64,000 nucleotides of DNA from Lachnospira multipara LB2003 (GCF_000702205.1 NZ_JNKW01000009.1:40967-104966); one strand, 5' to 3'. Positions 9,162 through 18,464 are shown, counted from the stretch's first letter. Numbers and translations are program-made. Notes: generated by a model from the sequence alone, not told the origin.

Positions 9162-10289
9162 TTACTTTTCAAGTTCCTCCACAGCCCGAGCAAGTTGTTC
9201 CTGGAACGTGATTGGTCTTTCAAATTCCGCCTTTCCCCATTTTGTTTTTACATCATTAATGTCCTTTATTTTCATTGATAGCTTTCCATATCCAGGAGCA
9301 TTTATCATCGCTTCAGTATACGCTTTTAGAATTATTTCTTTTAGAGTTGCTTCAATTAATCTACAACCATATTTCGAATTGGCGCTTTTCTTTAGTTTTT
9401 CAAGAACGGGCTCTTCTATTACGAGCTTGTTTAAGTTGAAGCTTTCTGTAGCTTCATTTACGCACTTTTTAATAACCTTTTCAACTGATTCTTCAGATAA
9501 TAGCTCATAGTTCACAATGTATGGGAAACGTCCAATAATTTCACTTGAAGCTCCTGCATCTACCATATCATCACGAGTTAATGGTTTGTAGTGCTCCTTA
9601 TTTTTATCAGACCATTCCGAGCCTAATCCAATTTGGTTCGGCTTATTGTTACAGCTTTCTCGATACAAGTCAAAAGAACCTAATCCAACGAACATTAATT
9701 TATCTGTATTTACCATTAATCCTTTTGGACCACGAACCTCTCCGCCTTCAATGATAGTGAGCATTCCAGATTGCACTTCACGATTAACATTTTCCCCAGT
9801 ACCGCTAAAAACAGGCACCATCTTCTTATCAAATTCATCTAAAAATACGATTCCCACTGGGTTCTCAATTCCTTCTTGGAAAAATGGAATTAAGATTGAA
9901 TTTGCATCTTGTCCTTTGAATCCGTTTGATGTTATTGCTGACACGTCATAAATATAAACGTACATACTAGGAATCTGTTTACTAAAATAATCCTTTAATG
10001 CCCTATATGTTTCTGTTTTTCCACAACCTGATGGGGCTGATAGTAACATGTTGTTTTTTATAGGAGTTCCATTTAACACTCCACTTAAGTAATTGTACAC
10101 ATTTGCAAGAACTAATTTTAAAGAATCCTGACCTATGACACGTTTTGAAATCTCATTGTAAAACTCTGAAAATGGTGTTCTCTGAAACCATTCATATATT
10201 TCGTTCTTAACTGTTGTTTCGTATTCCATGCTTGCAAGTGTTAAGACTCTGGGTTCCTGCACTTTTTTAAAATCTTTATTAATATCCAT
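9162..10289 (-). CDS. ClpX-like AAA+ ATPase without a zinc-binding domain
   Basis: 375 residues from ATG 10289 (AAGGTGGT upstream). Walker A SAPSGCGKTE lies near residue 89 and Walker B IVFLDEFDK near residue 145. A ClpX/HslU-type sensor region and C-terminal small domain (SKYGCRLIEATLKEIILKAY) follow. Unlike ClpX it has no N-terminal zinc domain and no IGF loop that I can see, so coupling to ClpP is doubtful. Members of this group act as unfoldases or remodelling factors, often on phage or plasmid elements. The gene stands alone behind three 25-bp direct repeats. Its target is unknown. Confidence 0.72.
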   Translation of the reverse strand: MDINKDFKKVQEPRVLTLASMEYETTVKNEIYEWFQRTPFSEFYNEISKRVIGQDSLKLVLANVYNYLSGVLNGTPIKNNMLLSAPSGCGKTETYRALKDYFSKQIPSMYVYIYDVSAITSNGFKGQDANSILIPFFQEGIENPVGIVFLDEFDKKMVPVFSGTGENVNREVQSGMLTIIEGGEVRGPKGLMVNTDKLMFVGLGSFDLYRESCNNKPNQIGLGSEWSDKNKEHYKPLTRDDMVDAGASSEIIGRFPYIVNYELLSEESVEKVIKKCVNEATESFNLNKLVIEEPVLEKLKKSANSKYGCRLIEATLKEIILKAYTEAMINAPGYGKLSMKIKDINDVKTKWGKAEFERPITFQEQLARAVEELEK

Positions 10290-10392
10290 TTTGAATACCA
10301 CCTTTCTTTATTATTATTCATTTAGTTTGAATTGTACGTTTGACTCTTCACTTAACATAAAGTCTCTATATTCAAGCTGATATTATAAATAA

Positions 10393-10565
10393 GTGCCAAA
10401 CTTAAAATTTTGTGACATGTTTTTTGTATCTTTTATGCGTTTTTTCATTCACATCTCTAATACGTGCCACTCTTAAAATTTTGTGACAACTATAAGTCGA
10501 CACAAAATAAAAAAAGTATTTTTTATTACATCGTTAATACGTGCCACTCCTAAAATTTTGTGACA
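10393..10565. repeat. Three 25-bp direct repeats resembling an IS21-type end
   Basis: Copies lie at 10393-10417, 10464-10488 and 10541-10565, sharing the core TTTTGTGACA and a GTGCCA start. Spacing is 71 and 77 bp. Multiple spaced direct repeats near the tip are a known feature of IS21-family ends, and the TGTCACAAAATTTTA-type core suits a transposase site. No istA/istB lies here, so a solo end or an operator array for the AAA+ gene are both possible. Confidence 0.5.
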
Positions 10566-10569
10566 TAAA

Positions 10570-10597
10570 AATAGAGCCCGTGTTTACGAGCTCTATT
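10570..10597 (-). terminator. Hairpin terminator
   Basis: An 8-bp stem (AATAGAGC / GCTCTATT) with an inner CGT/ACG pairing is followed on the minus strand by TTTTTATG. It backs up the terminator at 10617-10642. Confidence 0.65.
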
Positions 10598-10616
10598 GGG
10601 TTATATTTAACAAAAA

Positions 10617-10642
10617 AGCCGACTAGATTTCTCTAGCCGACT
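10617..10642 (-). terminator. GAAA-tetraloop terminator, copy 1
   Basis: On the minus strand an 11-bp stem with two G-U pairs closes a GAAA loop and is followed by six T residues. It ends the broken surface-protein gene. A near-identical unit ends murF at 15928-15953 and a weaker relative lies at 14762-14785. Confidence 0.85.
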
Positions 10643-10647
10643 TCTTA

Positions 10648-13465
10648 TTAATTAATTTCTACTATGTGGTATCTTAATCTATCTAATATAGAACTGTTAG
10701 CACCACTAGCTACTGTTATCTTTTGTTTTCTATTTAATGTAATTCAGCTTCGGCTGTATCTATGCCTTGCTTTGTCTTAGCTTCAACCTTTAAATCAAAT
10801 ACTGAACTATTAGTTGTATTGTCTAACACATTTCCCACATTATCTTCTAAGTGATATGTAACACCATAGTCACCATTAAATAAGTTATCTGCAAAATTTT
10901 CAAGATTAACCGTCATAACATCAAAGCTACTCCAATCAATGTGAGTATATCTATTATATTCATCTAATTCTTGATTATCTGCTTTTCCTATTGTAGCAAC
11001 TTGTGAATTGTCATAATTTGTTACTACAATGCTAGACTTGTCTAAGTTAAGACCTGAGATATTGTCATGTCCTATAAGGCTTACGATATATTCTGTAAAA
11101 TTAGACTTATCAAGGCCCACAATATTTTCTAGCTTATCTATACCTTCAAGTGTTGGTATATCATTATCACCAATAAGAGATGTATAACCATCTGTATCGT
11201 GATAAGTAGTTGTTTCGTTATAACTTATATGTGAGTCATGCCAAGCATCCCTCATAATAACCCAAGGATTAATAAGCATCGAGTTATCGCCTGTTAAAGT
11301 AACATTATTATAGCCTGTTCCACATATGCTCTTGCCATCTTTTCCTTTATTAGATGTGAAACTAGCTGAAGTTACTGTCTGAACATTTCCTGTATCTGTA
11401 CTTGATACATAATCATATCCAAAGCTATCTATGTAATACCAACTAGATGTAGTTGCCTTGTCGCCATTTGCAAATAAAGCCTGGCGTTTATATTGCCAAT
11501 TAGTTGATTGATTAGTATTTAAATAGTACCCAATTTGAGTACCACTAGCACTTACACTTCCAAGACTTGTAACAATCGGTGTATCTGAATAATAAAAATA
11601 TCCAGCAGGACTATCAATTGCCTGATTCTTCCATTGTGGAGCGAAAGGTGTATCTGAATTACTTGTATTAGCATTTGGTTTCTCTATATCATTACCATCA
11701 GCGTCAGTAAAATGTTTCCATATTGCTACTAAAGTAACTGTTCCGTCCGAACTACGAAGGTTTTTAATTTTTTCATTAGCATTTATATATGACTTTGTAC
11801 CAATACCGACACTTGGATCTGTATTAGTATTATTGGTGTATCCACCATAATTTGAGCCATCATAGACTTGCCAACTTCTAAACTCATAATCTTCTCTAGT
11901 TACGCTATTTGGTGCAGCAACCGTTTCGTCAAAACGAACTTTTCTATCTGGGATTTGTTCCTCATTTGCAAGGTTCATATCGTAATGAACTGTATATGAG
12001 ATAGGTTTCCATATAGCATAAAATGTAATTGTTGTACCATTACTTACATTCACTCCTGATGACTTTGGTGTAACAGTTGTGCCTACCCTATTTAATCCTC
12101 CAAGGCTTGAACTAAAACTTAGAGAACTTCTTCTCTAGTTACGCTATCTGGTGCAGTAACCGTTTCGTCAAAACGAACTCTCTTATCTGGAATTTGTTCC
12201 TCATTTGCAAGGTTCATATCGTAATGAACTGTATATGAGATAGGTTTCCAGATTGCGTAAAATGTAATCGTTGTACCATTACTTACATTCACTCCTGATG
12301 ATTTTGGTGTAACAGTTGTACCTACCCTATTTAATCCTCCAAGGCTTGAACTAAAACTTAGAGAACTATAAGAAGGATTTGTTGACCAGCCCACAAATTC
12401 ATAGCCTGTTCTTGTTAGTGAACTAGCACTAGGCATTGTTATACTATTACCAGCCTTAACATTTTTAATAGTTGTTACACTACCTGTTGGATTTGTTGTA
12501 ATGGTATCACCATAGATATTCTTTGTCGTTACACTTGTTGGGTTTGGGTTAAATATAACATCATAGGTGAATTTATAATATATATTTACGGTTGTATCTG
12601 CATTTAAAGTCTGTACACCAGTAGAAGTAGTACCAATTTTGGTTTCTGTACCATTTTCCACCTTAGTAATCTTATCTACATAGACATTACTTCTATTGCT
12701 TCTTGTAGCATTAATAGAATAAGTATAGCCTTTTGTAACGTTCATATATACATCGCTTTGCCATGCATTTGAATCAGATATTTTAAAATTACCATATGAA
12801 CCATCTGTAAATTCCTGCCATGAAGAGCCAGTCCAATATAGTGGATTTACATTCAAAACCTTTTGTTGATCTGGATCATCTTCCCAAACGATTGTGATGG
12901 TATAATCAGAATTATCTTCTCTAGTTTTAGGAGTGCGACCTGCATTTTTATCAGCAAGCCAGTCTCCTTCATAAATACCACAGTCAACAAGTATTGAATA
13001 CTTATCTGGCTGATATGTGGACATATATCCTGAATCATCTCTAACACCTGCAATCCTTTTACCTTCTGGTGGGTTAGTTACTTGAATATAAAGATATGGA
13101 GTATGACTAGTAAAATTTCCACTTACAGATGTACTGGGAATATCATAACCTTCAGGTCCGAAAGAAAAATCTTCTGTCAACTTACCCCAAGTATCCCTAC
13201 CGTTTTCCTCTAATGACTTCCAAGCTTTTTCTGCAGATGTACCACTACGCATATTTGCTTCATTATCGTCTGAATCATACCAGGTAATTGTATATGAACC
13301 ACTTCCGCCCTCTTGATTAATACCAATATAAAATGTTGCATTACTTGTATCTAGAGCGTAAACCACCTTAGATGAAATTGTTATGAATAATAAGATAATT
13401 ATAAATGTAACTAGAACTAATGACTTCCGACCTTTGTCCTTTTGTGATTGCCATGCTTTTATCAT
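10648..13465 (-). pseudogene. Secreted InlB-repeat (Flg_new) surface protein gene, frameshifted
   Basis: The start ATG at 13465 has AGGAGG. A signal peptide (~1-38) precedes an unrecognised extracellular region and Listeria-Bacteroides repeats (GYEFVGWS, TFYAIWKP). The frame stops at 12119, just after VTREE. Homologous sequence resumes in another frame and runs to a stop at 10734 (439 codons open). A further one-base shift near 10737 would extend it to 10648, giving an end (RLRYHIVEIN) six bases before the terminator. A 239-bp tandem duplication spans the first break. Such proteins are cell-surface adhesins or binding modules. The second part has no ribosome-binding site. Sequencing error at either site cannot be excluded. 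Confidence 0.7.
11891..12368. repeat. 239-bp imperfect tandem duplication
   Basis: Copy A (11891-12129) and copy B (12130 to ~12368) are adjacent and differ at roughly 14 sites by eye. The unit is not a multiple of three, so it shifts the reading frame of the surface-protein gene. Both copies encode the same Flg_new block ending in the DSVTRE/NSVTRE motif. Confidence 0.85.
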
Positions 13466-13535
13466 ATTAACCTCCTAAGATTTATTTTTTGAGTATTATC
13501 ACCTCATAATAAATATAGAAGATTAAAATAAAAAA

Positions 13536-13562
13536 ATAGCTACCTCAAAAAGAGATAGCTAT
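13536..13562 (-). terminator. Terminator of the 361-residue lipoprotein gene
   Basis: An 11-bp stem with one mismatch (ATAGCTACCTC against GAGATAGCTAT) is followed on the minus strand by TTTTTTTATTTT. It sits 14 bases past the stop at 13576. Confidence 0.8.
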
Positions 13563-13575
13563 ATATAATAAATAT

Positions 13576-14661
13576 TTAGTCTATTCCATAGAATAAGGCT
13601 GTTTTCCAAACAGAAGCTAGTGCATTTTCAAAGCCTTCATCCTCTGGTACAAATCTAGAAGCCATAACCATACGAGCGATAGTGTTATCTTTATTAAAGA
13701 CATAAAACCTACCCTTAGCTGTTGGAGTAGCATCTGAATATCTCATGAAATATATTTGTGGATTACTAGTACGCTCTAATTCATCCCATGTTAATTTCCA
13801 ACTATCTGTTAAATCACGACCATCATGAATTGAAATAGCTGTAATATAAGGGCTTGTTGCTGAACCTTCTGAAATATCACTAGAGCTTATATCTACTGAA
13901 TTAGATGTATCATTAGCAACTTCATTAGATGAAGAATTATTACTAGCATTTGAGTTAGTAGTTACATTAGAAGAACTATTTGAGCTTGAAACCTGTGCCT
14001 GTGCTTCTGCCTGAGCCTTAGCTGCTTCTTCGGCTGCTTTCTTTTGTTCTTGTTCAAGCATATATGTTGCATATTCACTAGCTGTATAAAACTTTAAACC
14101 ATCATCTGTTGTGAGTACATTAGTTACAACATCCTTATCAACATTAAAGCATACACAGAAGTACATATATACGCTAAAGTGTGTTGTTTCAAAAGTTACG
14201 GTGTTATCTTCATAAGTTGTATTACAAGCTTCAAGAGTGTTTGTATCTGGGTTGTAGTAATAAACTCTATATTCTGTTGTATAGCCCTCTGGAGCATTTA
14301 ACTTATCTAACGTCTTAGTGATAGAAACTGTTCCATTTGGCTGAACCTTCTCGTTATTAGCATCTGTCATATTTAAATCAAATGACTTGACTGTAGTATA
14401 ACCGCCATCAAGACCTGCGTTTGTAATTGCAGTAGTCATATCAGCAGTTACTTCAACTTCTGAAGAATTAAATGTAAGTCCTTCAAGTTCAACGCCCTCA
14501 ACGCTTGAACCATCTGCACTTGTAAGAGTATCAGGAGTTGTTTCCGTTACAACTTCTGTTACATTTTCTGATGTATTTTTCTTTGTTCCACATGCTGTTA
14601 AAAGACTTGATAGGGCAAGTGTGGAAATTAAAAGTGTTGTTATTAATTTTTTCTTTCTCAT
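13576..14661 (-). CDS. Lipoprotein of unknown function
   Basis: 361 residues; ATG 14661 follows AAGGAG. Residues 1-24 are a lipoprotein signal ending at LLTAC. A beta-rich region (~55-170) carries a repeated TVSITKTLDKLNAPEGY-type strand pattern. Next come an Ala/Gln-rich helix (~190-215), a Ser/Asn-rich linker (~216-260) and a C-terminal globular domain (~270-361) with WKLTWDELER and GRFYVFNKDN. I do not recognise the end domain. Layout suggests a surface-tethered binding protein. It lies just upstream of the broken surface-protein gene on the same strand, separated by a terminator. Confidence 0.75.
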   Translation of the reverse strand: MRKKKLITTLLISTLALSSLLTACGTKKNTSENVTEVVTETTPDTLTSADGSSVEGVELEGLTFNSSEVEVTADMTTAITNAGLDGGYTTVKSFDLNMTDANNEKVQPNGTVSITKTLDKLNAPEGYTTEYRVYYYNPDTNTLEACNTTYEDNTVTFETTHFSVYMYFCVCFNVDKDVVTNVLTTDDGLKFYTASEYATYMLEQEQKKAAEEAAKAQAEAQAQVSSSNSSSNVTTNSNASNNSSSNEVANDTSNSVDISSSDISEGSATSPYITAISIHDGRDLTDSWKLTWDELERTSNPQIYFMRYSDATPTAKGRFYVFNKDNTIARMVMASRFVPEDEGFENALASVWKTALFYGID

Positions 14662-14761
14662 AAATTTCTCCTTATAATTATATTGTAAAGAACTGTTTTG
14701 TTCTTTTCTGCATTAAATATATAAGTTTTTTTGGTGGATTTTGAAAAATATCTAAAAAAAA

Positions 14762-14785
14762 TCGACTAGATTTCTCTAGTTGACT
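14762..14785 (-). terminator. GAAA-loop terminator, divergent copy
   Basis: Relative of the hairpins at 10617 and 15928: CTAGA / TCTAG around GAAA, with weaker outer pairs, then eight T residues on the minus strand. It lies 100 bases before the lipoprotein gene. Confidence 0.65.
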
Positions 14786-14828
14786 TTGAATGCGAAAGAT
14801 AGAAAGTTATATATAGCTTTTTTGCCTT

Positions 14829-14894
14829 TTAGACTTTTTTGTAAACTTAGTGGTGGGTTTTCTAAGTCTTCTTGTAAACTTAGTGGTGGGTTTT
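14829..14894. repeat. 33-bp tandem repeat, two copies
   Basis: GTAAACTTAGTGGTGGGTTT occurs at 14841-14860 and 14874-14893, exactly 33 bp apart, with similar flanks. It lies in the 554-base gene-free stretch 14662-15215, which otherwise holds terminators and nothing else I recognise. Confidence 0.7.
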
Positions 14895-14931
14895 TATTTC
14901 ACCAAAATAAATTTACTAGATAAATAAAAAA

Positions 14932-14951
14932 AACGCCATGAACCCATGACG
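14932..14951 (-). terminator. Hairpin terminator
   Basis: ACGTCAT pairs with ATGGCGT through one G-U pair, followed on the minus strand by eight T residues. Confidence 0.6.
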
Positions 14952-15127
14952 TAAAAAGCTATTAGTGTTAATAAAAATATGTGCGAACTTTTATCTATAG
15001 CAACTGGCTGGCATTTTAAAGCCCCTTTAGTTTTGTGTCATAAAGTTTCCTTTATTTTACCTTTTATATATTTACTTAGCAAAGATATTATATAGAGATG
15101 GAAGGTGGATGTCAAGAAATAAAAAAT

Positions 15128-15166
15128 AATGCCCACGACTATATATTATATATAGCCGAGAGCATT
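15128..15166 (-). terminator. Terminator of the DUF4143 remnant
   Basis: A long stem (AATGCTCTCGGCTATATA against its wobble-pairing partner) with a short loop precedes TATTTTTT on the minus strand, 50 bases after the stop at 15216. Confidence 0.75.
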
Positions 15167-15215
15167 TTTGTGATTTACTTATAGATAGATTTCTACTATT
15201 TAATCTTATAAATAA

Positions 15216-15705
15216 TTATAAAAATGGTAACATATAAATTGGAATATAGTTTATTCCATTTTCACGTTTATAATCTTTTGTATGAACTACATATTTATCC
15301 TTTATTCTTCTACTAAATTTATCACAAAACATATCTAATGATTTATGTGCTCTATAATTACCTGATTTTACTTCAATAGGACATATTTTGTTACCAACAG
15401 AGATAAGAAAATCTATTTCATAAATATGATTTGATGTTGTATTTTCCATAGTATAATAAAATAAATTATTACCTTTCGTTCTTAGTATTTGAGCAACAAC
15501 ATTTTCATAAATATATCCTAAATTAGTTTCTAGCTTATTTGAAAGTAGTTTGCTATATATAATATTTTCCGTATATTTCTTATCTTTGAACGCTAGTGTT
15601 ATAAATAATCCAACATCAGAAGCAAACAATTTAAACCGTTTCAAATCTTTGTCTAAAGACATTCCGACATTAGGATCATTTGCACGTAAAGATAGTATTC
15701 TTCAT
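15216..15705 (-). pseudogene. DUF4143 ATP-binding protein, ATPase domain deleted
   Basis: The C-terminal part of the family is intact: RANDPNVG, then DVGLF, NLGYIYENVVAQ and IDFLISVGNK with PIEVKSG. These are standard marks of the DUF4143 nuclease-like region that follows an AAA_14 ATPase in proteins of ~400-450 residues. The ATPase part is absent. The original AAGGAGG and ATG (15705) remain, but the frame from that ATG stops after nine codons. The conserved frame joins ~10 codons after that ATG, so an internal deletion of roughly 300 codons is the simplest reading. A 148-codon frame starting at the internal Met (15662) is open but has no ribosome site. Confidence 0.8.
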
Positions 15706-15728
15706 GGTTTGAGCCTCCTTATGATTTT

Positions 15729-15734
15729 ATTATA
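15729..15734 (-). promoter_or_regulatory. -10 box of the DUF4143 remnant
   Basis: A perfect TATAAT on the minus strand lies 24 bases before the retained ATG and directly after the last unit of the 33-bp repeat. Confidence 0.55.
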
Positions 15735-15738
15735 ACGC

Positions 15739-15850
15739 AAATCCCCATATTAATAAAGCTCAAAAATACACAAATCCCCATATTGAAAACTCTAAAAAAT
15801 ACATAAATCCCCATATTGAAAAAGCCAAAATATACATAAATCCCCATAAA
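15739..15850. repeat. 33-bp tandem repeat at a promoter, four copies
   Basis: AAATCCCCATA starts at 15739, 15772, 15805 and 15838, a strict 33-bp period (three helical turns). Intervening bases are similar but vary. The array ends at the -10 box of the DUF4143 remnant. There are no unique spacers, so it is not CRISPR. It may be an operator array. Confidence 0.85.
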
Positions 15851-15927
15851 ATTATTAAAATAATCCTAAAAATAGAAGATTAATATTGTAAAAATATGTA
15901 TATCACTCCATCTCTAACAACAAAAAA

Positions 15928-15953
15928 AGCCGACTAGATTTCTCTAGCCGACT
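15928..15953 (-). terminator. GAAA-tetraloop terminator of ddl-murF
   Basis: Same 11-bp stem, two wobble pairs and GAAA loop as at 10617, followed by seven T residues on the minus strand, ~57 bases after the murF stop. Confidence 0.85.
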
Positions 15954-16009
15954 TTCCTTTTTATTTAGCTAATAACTTTCTTTTAGATCATCATAATTTT
16001 GCGCCTTAT

Positions 16010-17401
16010 TTAAAATTTAAAAGTCTTTAAGTCCTCAACTATTGTTTCAAAATGCATTCCGTGAGATGCCTTAACTAAGATACTATCACCCTTCTTTAAG
16101 ATATTAGTGATTTCTTTGTTAAATTCATCCTTATTCTTAAAATAATAAGCCTTAGTACTAGAATCAGTGCCTATACCATCATAGATATTCTTAGCTAAAT
16201 CACCAATTGTAATTACAATATCTATATCCTTATCCTTAATATATTCACCAACGCCGTAATGAAGCTCTTTTTCGTCTTCTCCTAGTTCGAACATATCCCC
16301 AAGAATTGCAACCTTTCTTGTTATAGCCATATTAACTACATCAATTGAGGCCTTCATAGACACAGGATTAGCATTATAGCAATCATCAATTACTGTTAAA
16401 TCTTCTGTCTTAATAATATTATTTCTACCTGCTATTGTCTTTAAATTCGCAATTCCTTCAATAATTTCCTTAGAACTTAAACCAAATTCACAAGCGACTG
16501 CTGCCGCTGCTAAACAATTTAATACCATGTGACTTCCTGGAACTGGAACAACTACAGTAATATCACTGACATTATCTGATGTCTTTAAATTGTGCATCTT
16601 AAATCTTGTACCATCAAGTCCAAGACTTTCTATCTCATCAGCATAAATATCATTAGACTTATCCTTACCAAAGAAAATAGGCTTAGTTCCCTTTACTTCC
16701 TCTACAGTAGCCAATTTATCATCATCACCATTAAGAATAGCCTTTCCGCCATCCTTAATATAGTCAAAGACTTCAGTCTTAGCCTTTAATACACCATCTC
16801 TGTCCTTAAGATTTTCTAAGTGACAGTAACCGATGTTAGTAATAACTGCAATATCTGGTCTTGCAATCTTTGCAAGTCTTGTCATTTCATTAAAATCACT
16901 GATTCCCATTTCAAGTACTGCAATTTCAGTATCATCTGTTATTCTAAAAACAGTTAATGGAAGTCCAATTTCATTATTAAAATTACCAAGGGTCTTTAAT
17001 GTATTATATTTTGTGGAAAGTACAGAATAAATTGTTTCCTTAGTACTTGTCTTTCCCACTGAACCTGTAATTCCAACAACCTTTAAATTAGTTAAATTGC
17101 CTCTATAAAGACTTGCAAGATCCTTTAAAGCTTTAAGGCTTGATTCTACCTTAATGTAAGCCCCTTTAGGATTATCTAATTCCTTTTCTGAAATTACACA
17201 TAATGCACCTTTTTCAAAGCATGAGTCAATATAATCATGACCATCACTTCTCTCACCTTTAATGGCAATAAAAAGTCCATTTTCTTCAACTTTTCTACTA
17301 TCTATTGTAATAGAGCTAACTTCTCTATCTTCTAATGCCTTATGACAATATAACTTTCCGTCACATGCCAAGGCCATCTCTTTAAGCGTCATGCCCTTCA
17401 T
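16010..17401 (-). CDS. murF: UDP-MurNAc-tripeptide--D-alanyl-D-alanine ligase
   Basis: 463 residues, normal for MurF. ATG 17401 follows AGGAGA. An N-terminal UDP-binding domain precedes the Mur-ligase P-loop GITGSVGKTSTKE (~residue 110) and the conserved ENLKDRDGVLKAK-type region; the C-terminal ligase domain follows. The enzyme adds D-Ala-D-Ala to the UDP-MurNAc-tripeptide, the last cytoplasmic step before lipid I. It follows ddl by 37 bases on the same strand, so product and user enzymes are made together. A terminator closes the unit. Confidence 0.95.
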   Translation of the reverse strand: MKGMTLKEMALACDGKLYCHKALEDREVSSITIDSRKVEENGLFIAIKGERSDGHDYIDSCFEKGALCVISEKELDNPKGAYIKVESSLKALKDLASLYRGNLTNLKVVGITGSVGKTSTKETIYSVLSTKYNTLKTLGNFNNEIGLPLTVFRITDDTEIAVLEMGISDFNEMTRLAKIARPDIAVITNIGYCHLENLKDRDGVLKAKTEVFDYIKDGGKAILNGDDDKLATVEEVKGTKPIFFGKDKSNDIYADEIESLGLDGTRFKMHNLKTSDNVSDITVVVPVPGSHMVLNCLAAAAVACEFGLSSKEIIEGIANLKTIAGRNNIIKTEDLTVIDDCYNANPVSMKASIDVVNMAITRKVAILGDMFELGEDEKELHYGVGEYIKDKDIDIVITIGDLAKNIYDGIGTDSSTKAYYFKNKDEFNKEITNILKKGDSILVKASHGMHFETIVEDLKTFKF

Positions 17402-17438
17402 CTTATTCTCCTATATTTAGAGTCCCTGCCCTAATTAA

Positions 17439-18464
17439 TTATCTATTAATTGATAAATCAATTACTTTTTGTGTTAATTCATCAAAACTAATTCCTGCCT
17501 CACTTGCTTCATGAGGAAGTAAACTTGTTGGTGTCATGCCAGGAAGTGTATTAATTTCAAGGCAGTAAATATTATTATTCTCATCAAGTAACATATCTAC
17601 TCTACCATAAATTGTTACACCTGCAACCTTTAAGCATTCCACTGCCCAGTGCTGCATCTGCTTTGTTATATCATCTGGAATATTAGCTGGGCAAACATGC
17701 TTTGTTGCACCATCAGCATACTTATTCTCATAATCATACCAACCCTTTAAAGGTACAATTTCAATTACAGGAAGTGGCTTTCCATCTAATACACCAGCAG
17801 AGAATTCTCTACCCTTTACATATTCCTCTATTAAAACTGTATCATCTGATTCAAAAGCGTAATCAAGAGCCTTTGTAAATTCATCTTTAGAATTAACAAT
17901 AGAAACACCTACTGAAGAACCACCATTAGCTGGCTTAACAACGCATGGGAACTGGATATCTCTTGCCTCTTCACCCTTATGAAGAACAATACCCTTAGGC
18001 ATTGGAATTCCATTAGGAACTAATACTTTCTTAGTTAAATCCTTATCCATTGAAATTGCGCTACTAAGTGAATCTGTACCTGTATATTTAATATCTAATA
18101 ATTCAAATGTTCCCTGAATCTTACCATCTTCACCGTTAGCACCATGAAGTCCCATAAATACTACATCAGCTTCCTTACAAAGCTTTAATACATTAGGACC
18201 AAAAAAGCCCTGTCTTGTTGTCTTTCTATTCTTAATTTCTGTCTCTATTTCATGGCTTTTAGCCTTTAATTCCTTCTCAAGCTCATCTAAATCATTTTTT
18301 TCTGTAAAAAATGAAGCAGCCTTATTATCATCTATACCATAAAAAACGTCTAAAACATTAGCGTCATGTCCATTTCTTCTTAAGCTTTCACATACGTAAT
18401 GACTTGTAACCAAAGAAATATCTCTTTCTGTACTTGTACCACCTGCTAATACTACAATCTTCAT
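17439..18464 (-). CDS. ddl: D-alanine--D-alanine ligase
   Basis: 341 residues. ATG 18464 has AGGAGG. All key elements of a working Ddl are present: TSTERDIS, LHGANGEDG, GGSSVGVS, an omega loop with Tyr (NKY), GRVD, and NTLPGMTPTSLLP. It makes D-Ala-D-Ala with ATP. It is first in an operon with murF. The divergent paralogue at 5750-6787 shares its length and architecture but has altered active-site residues, so this copy is likely the housekeeping enzyme. Confidence 0.95.
   Translation of the reverse strand: MKIVVLAGGTSTERDISLVTSHYVCESLRRNGHDANVLDVFYGIDDNKAASFFTEKNDLDELEKELKAKSHEIETEIKNRKTTRQGFFGPNVLKLCKEADVVFMGLHGANGEDGKIQGTFELLDIKYTGTDSLSSAISMDKDLTKKVLVPNGIPMPKGIVLHKGEEARDIQFPCVVKPANGGSSVGVSIVNSKDEFTKALDYAFESDDTVLIEEYVKGREFSAGVLDGKPLPVIEIVPLKGWYDYENKYADGATKHVCPANIPDDITKQMQHWAVECLKVAGVTIYGRVDMLLDENNNIYCLEINTLPGMTPTSLLPHEASEAGISFDELTQKVIDLSINR

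Noticed and set aside
9162..10289. IstB transposition helper (because of IS21-like repeats)
   Set aside because: Length, Walker B context and the ClpX-type C-terminal domain do not match IstB.
12100..12140. Programmed ribosomal frameshift joining the two halves of the surface gene
   Set aside because: No slippery heptamer or pseudoknot is seen, and the break coincides with a tandem duplication, which explains it better.
15739..15850. Possible CRISPR array
   Set aside because: Units are contiguous at 33 bp with no unique spacers and no cas genes nearby.
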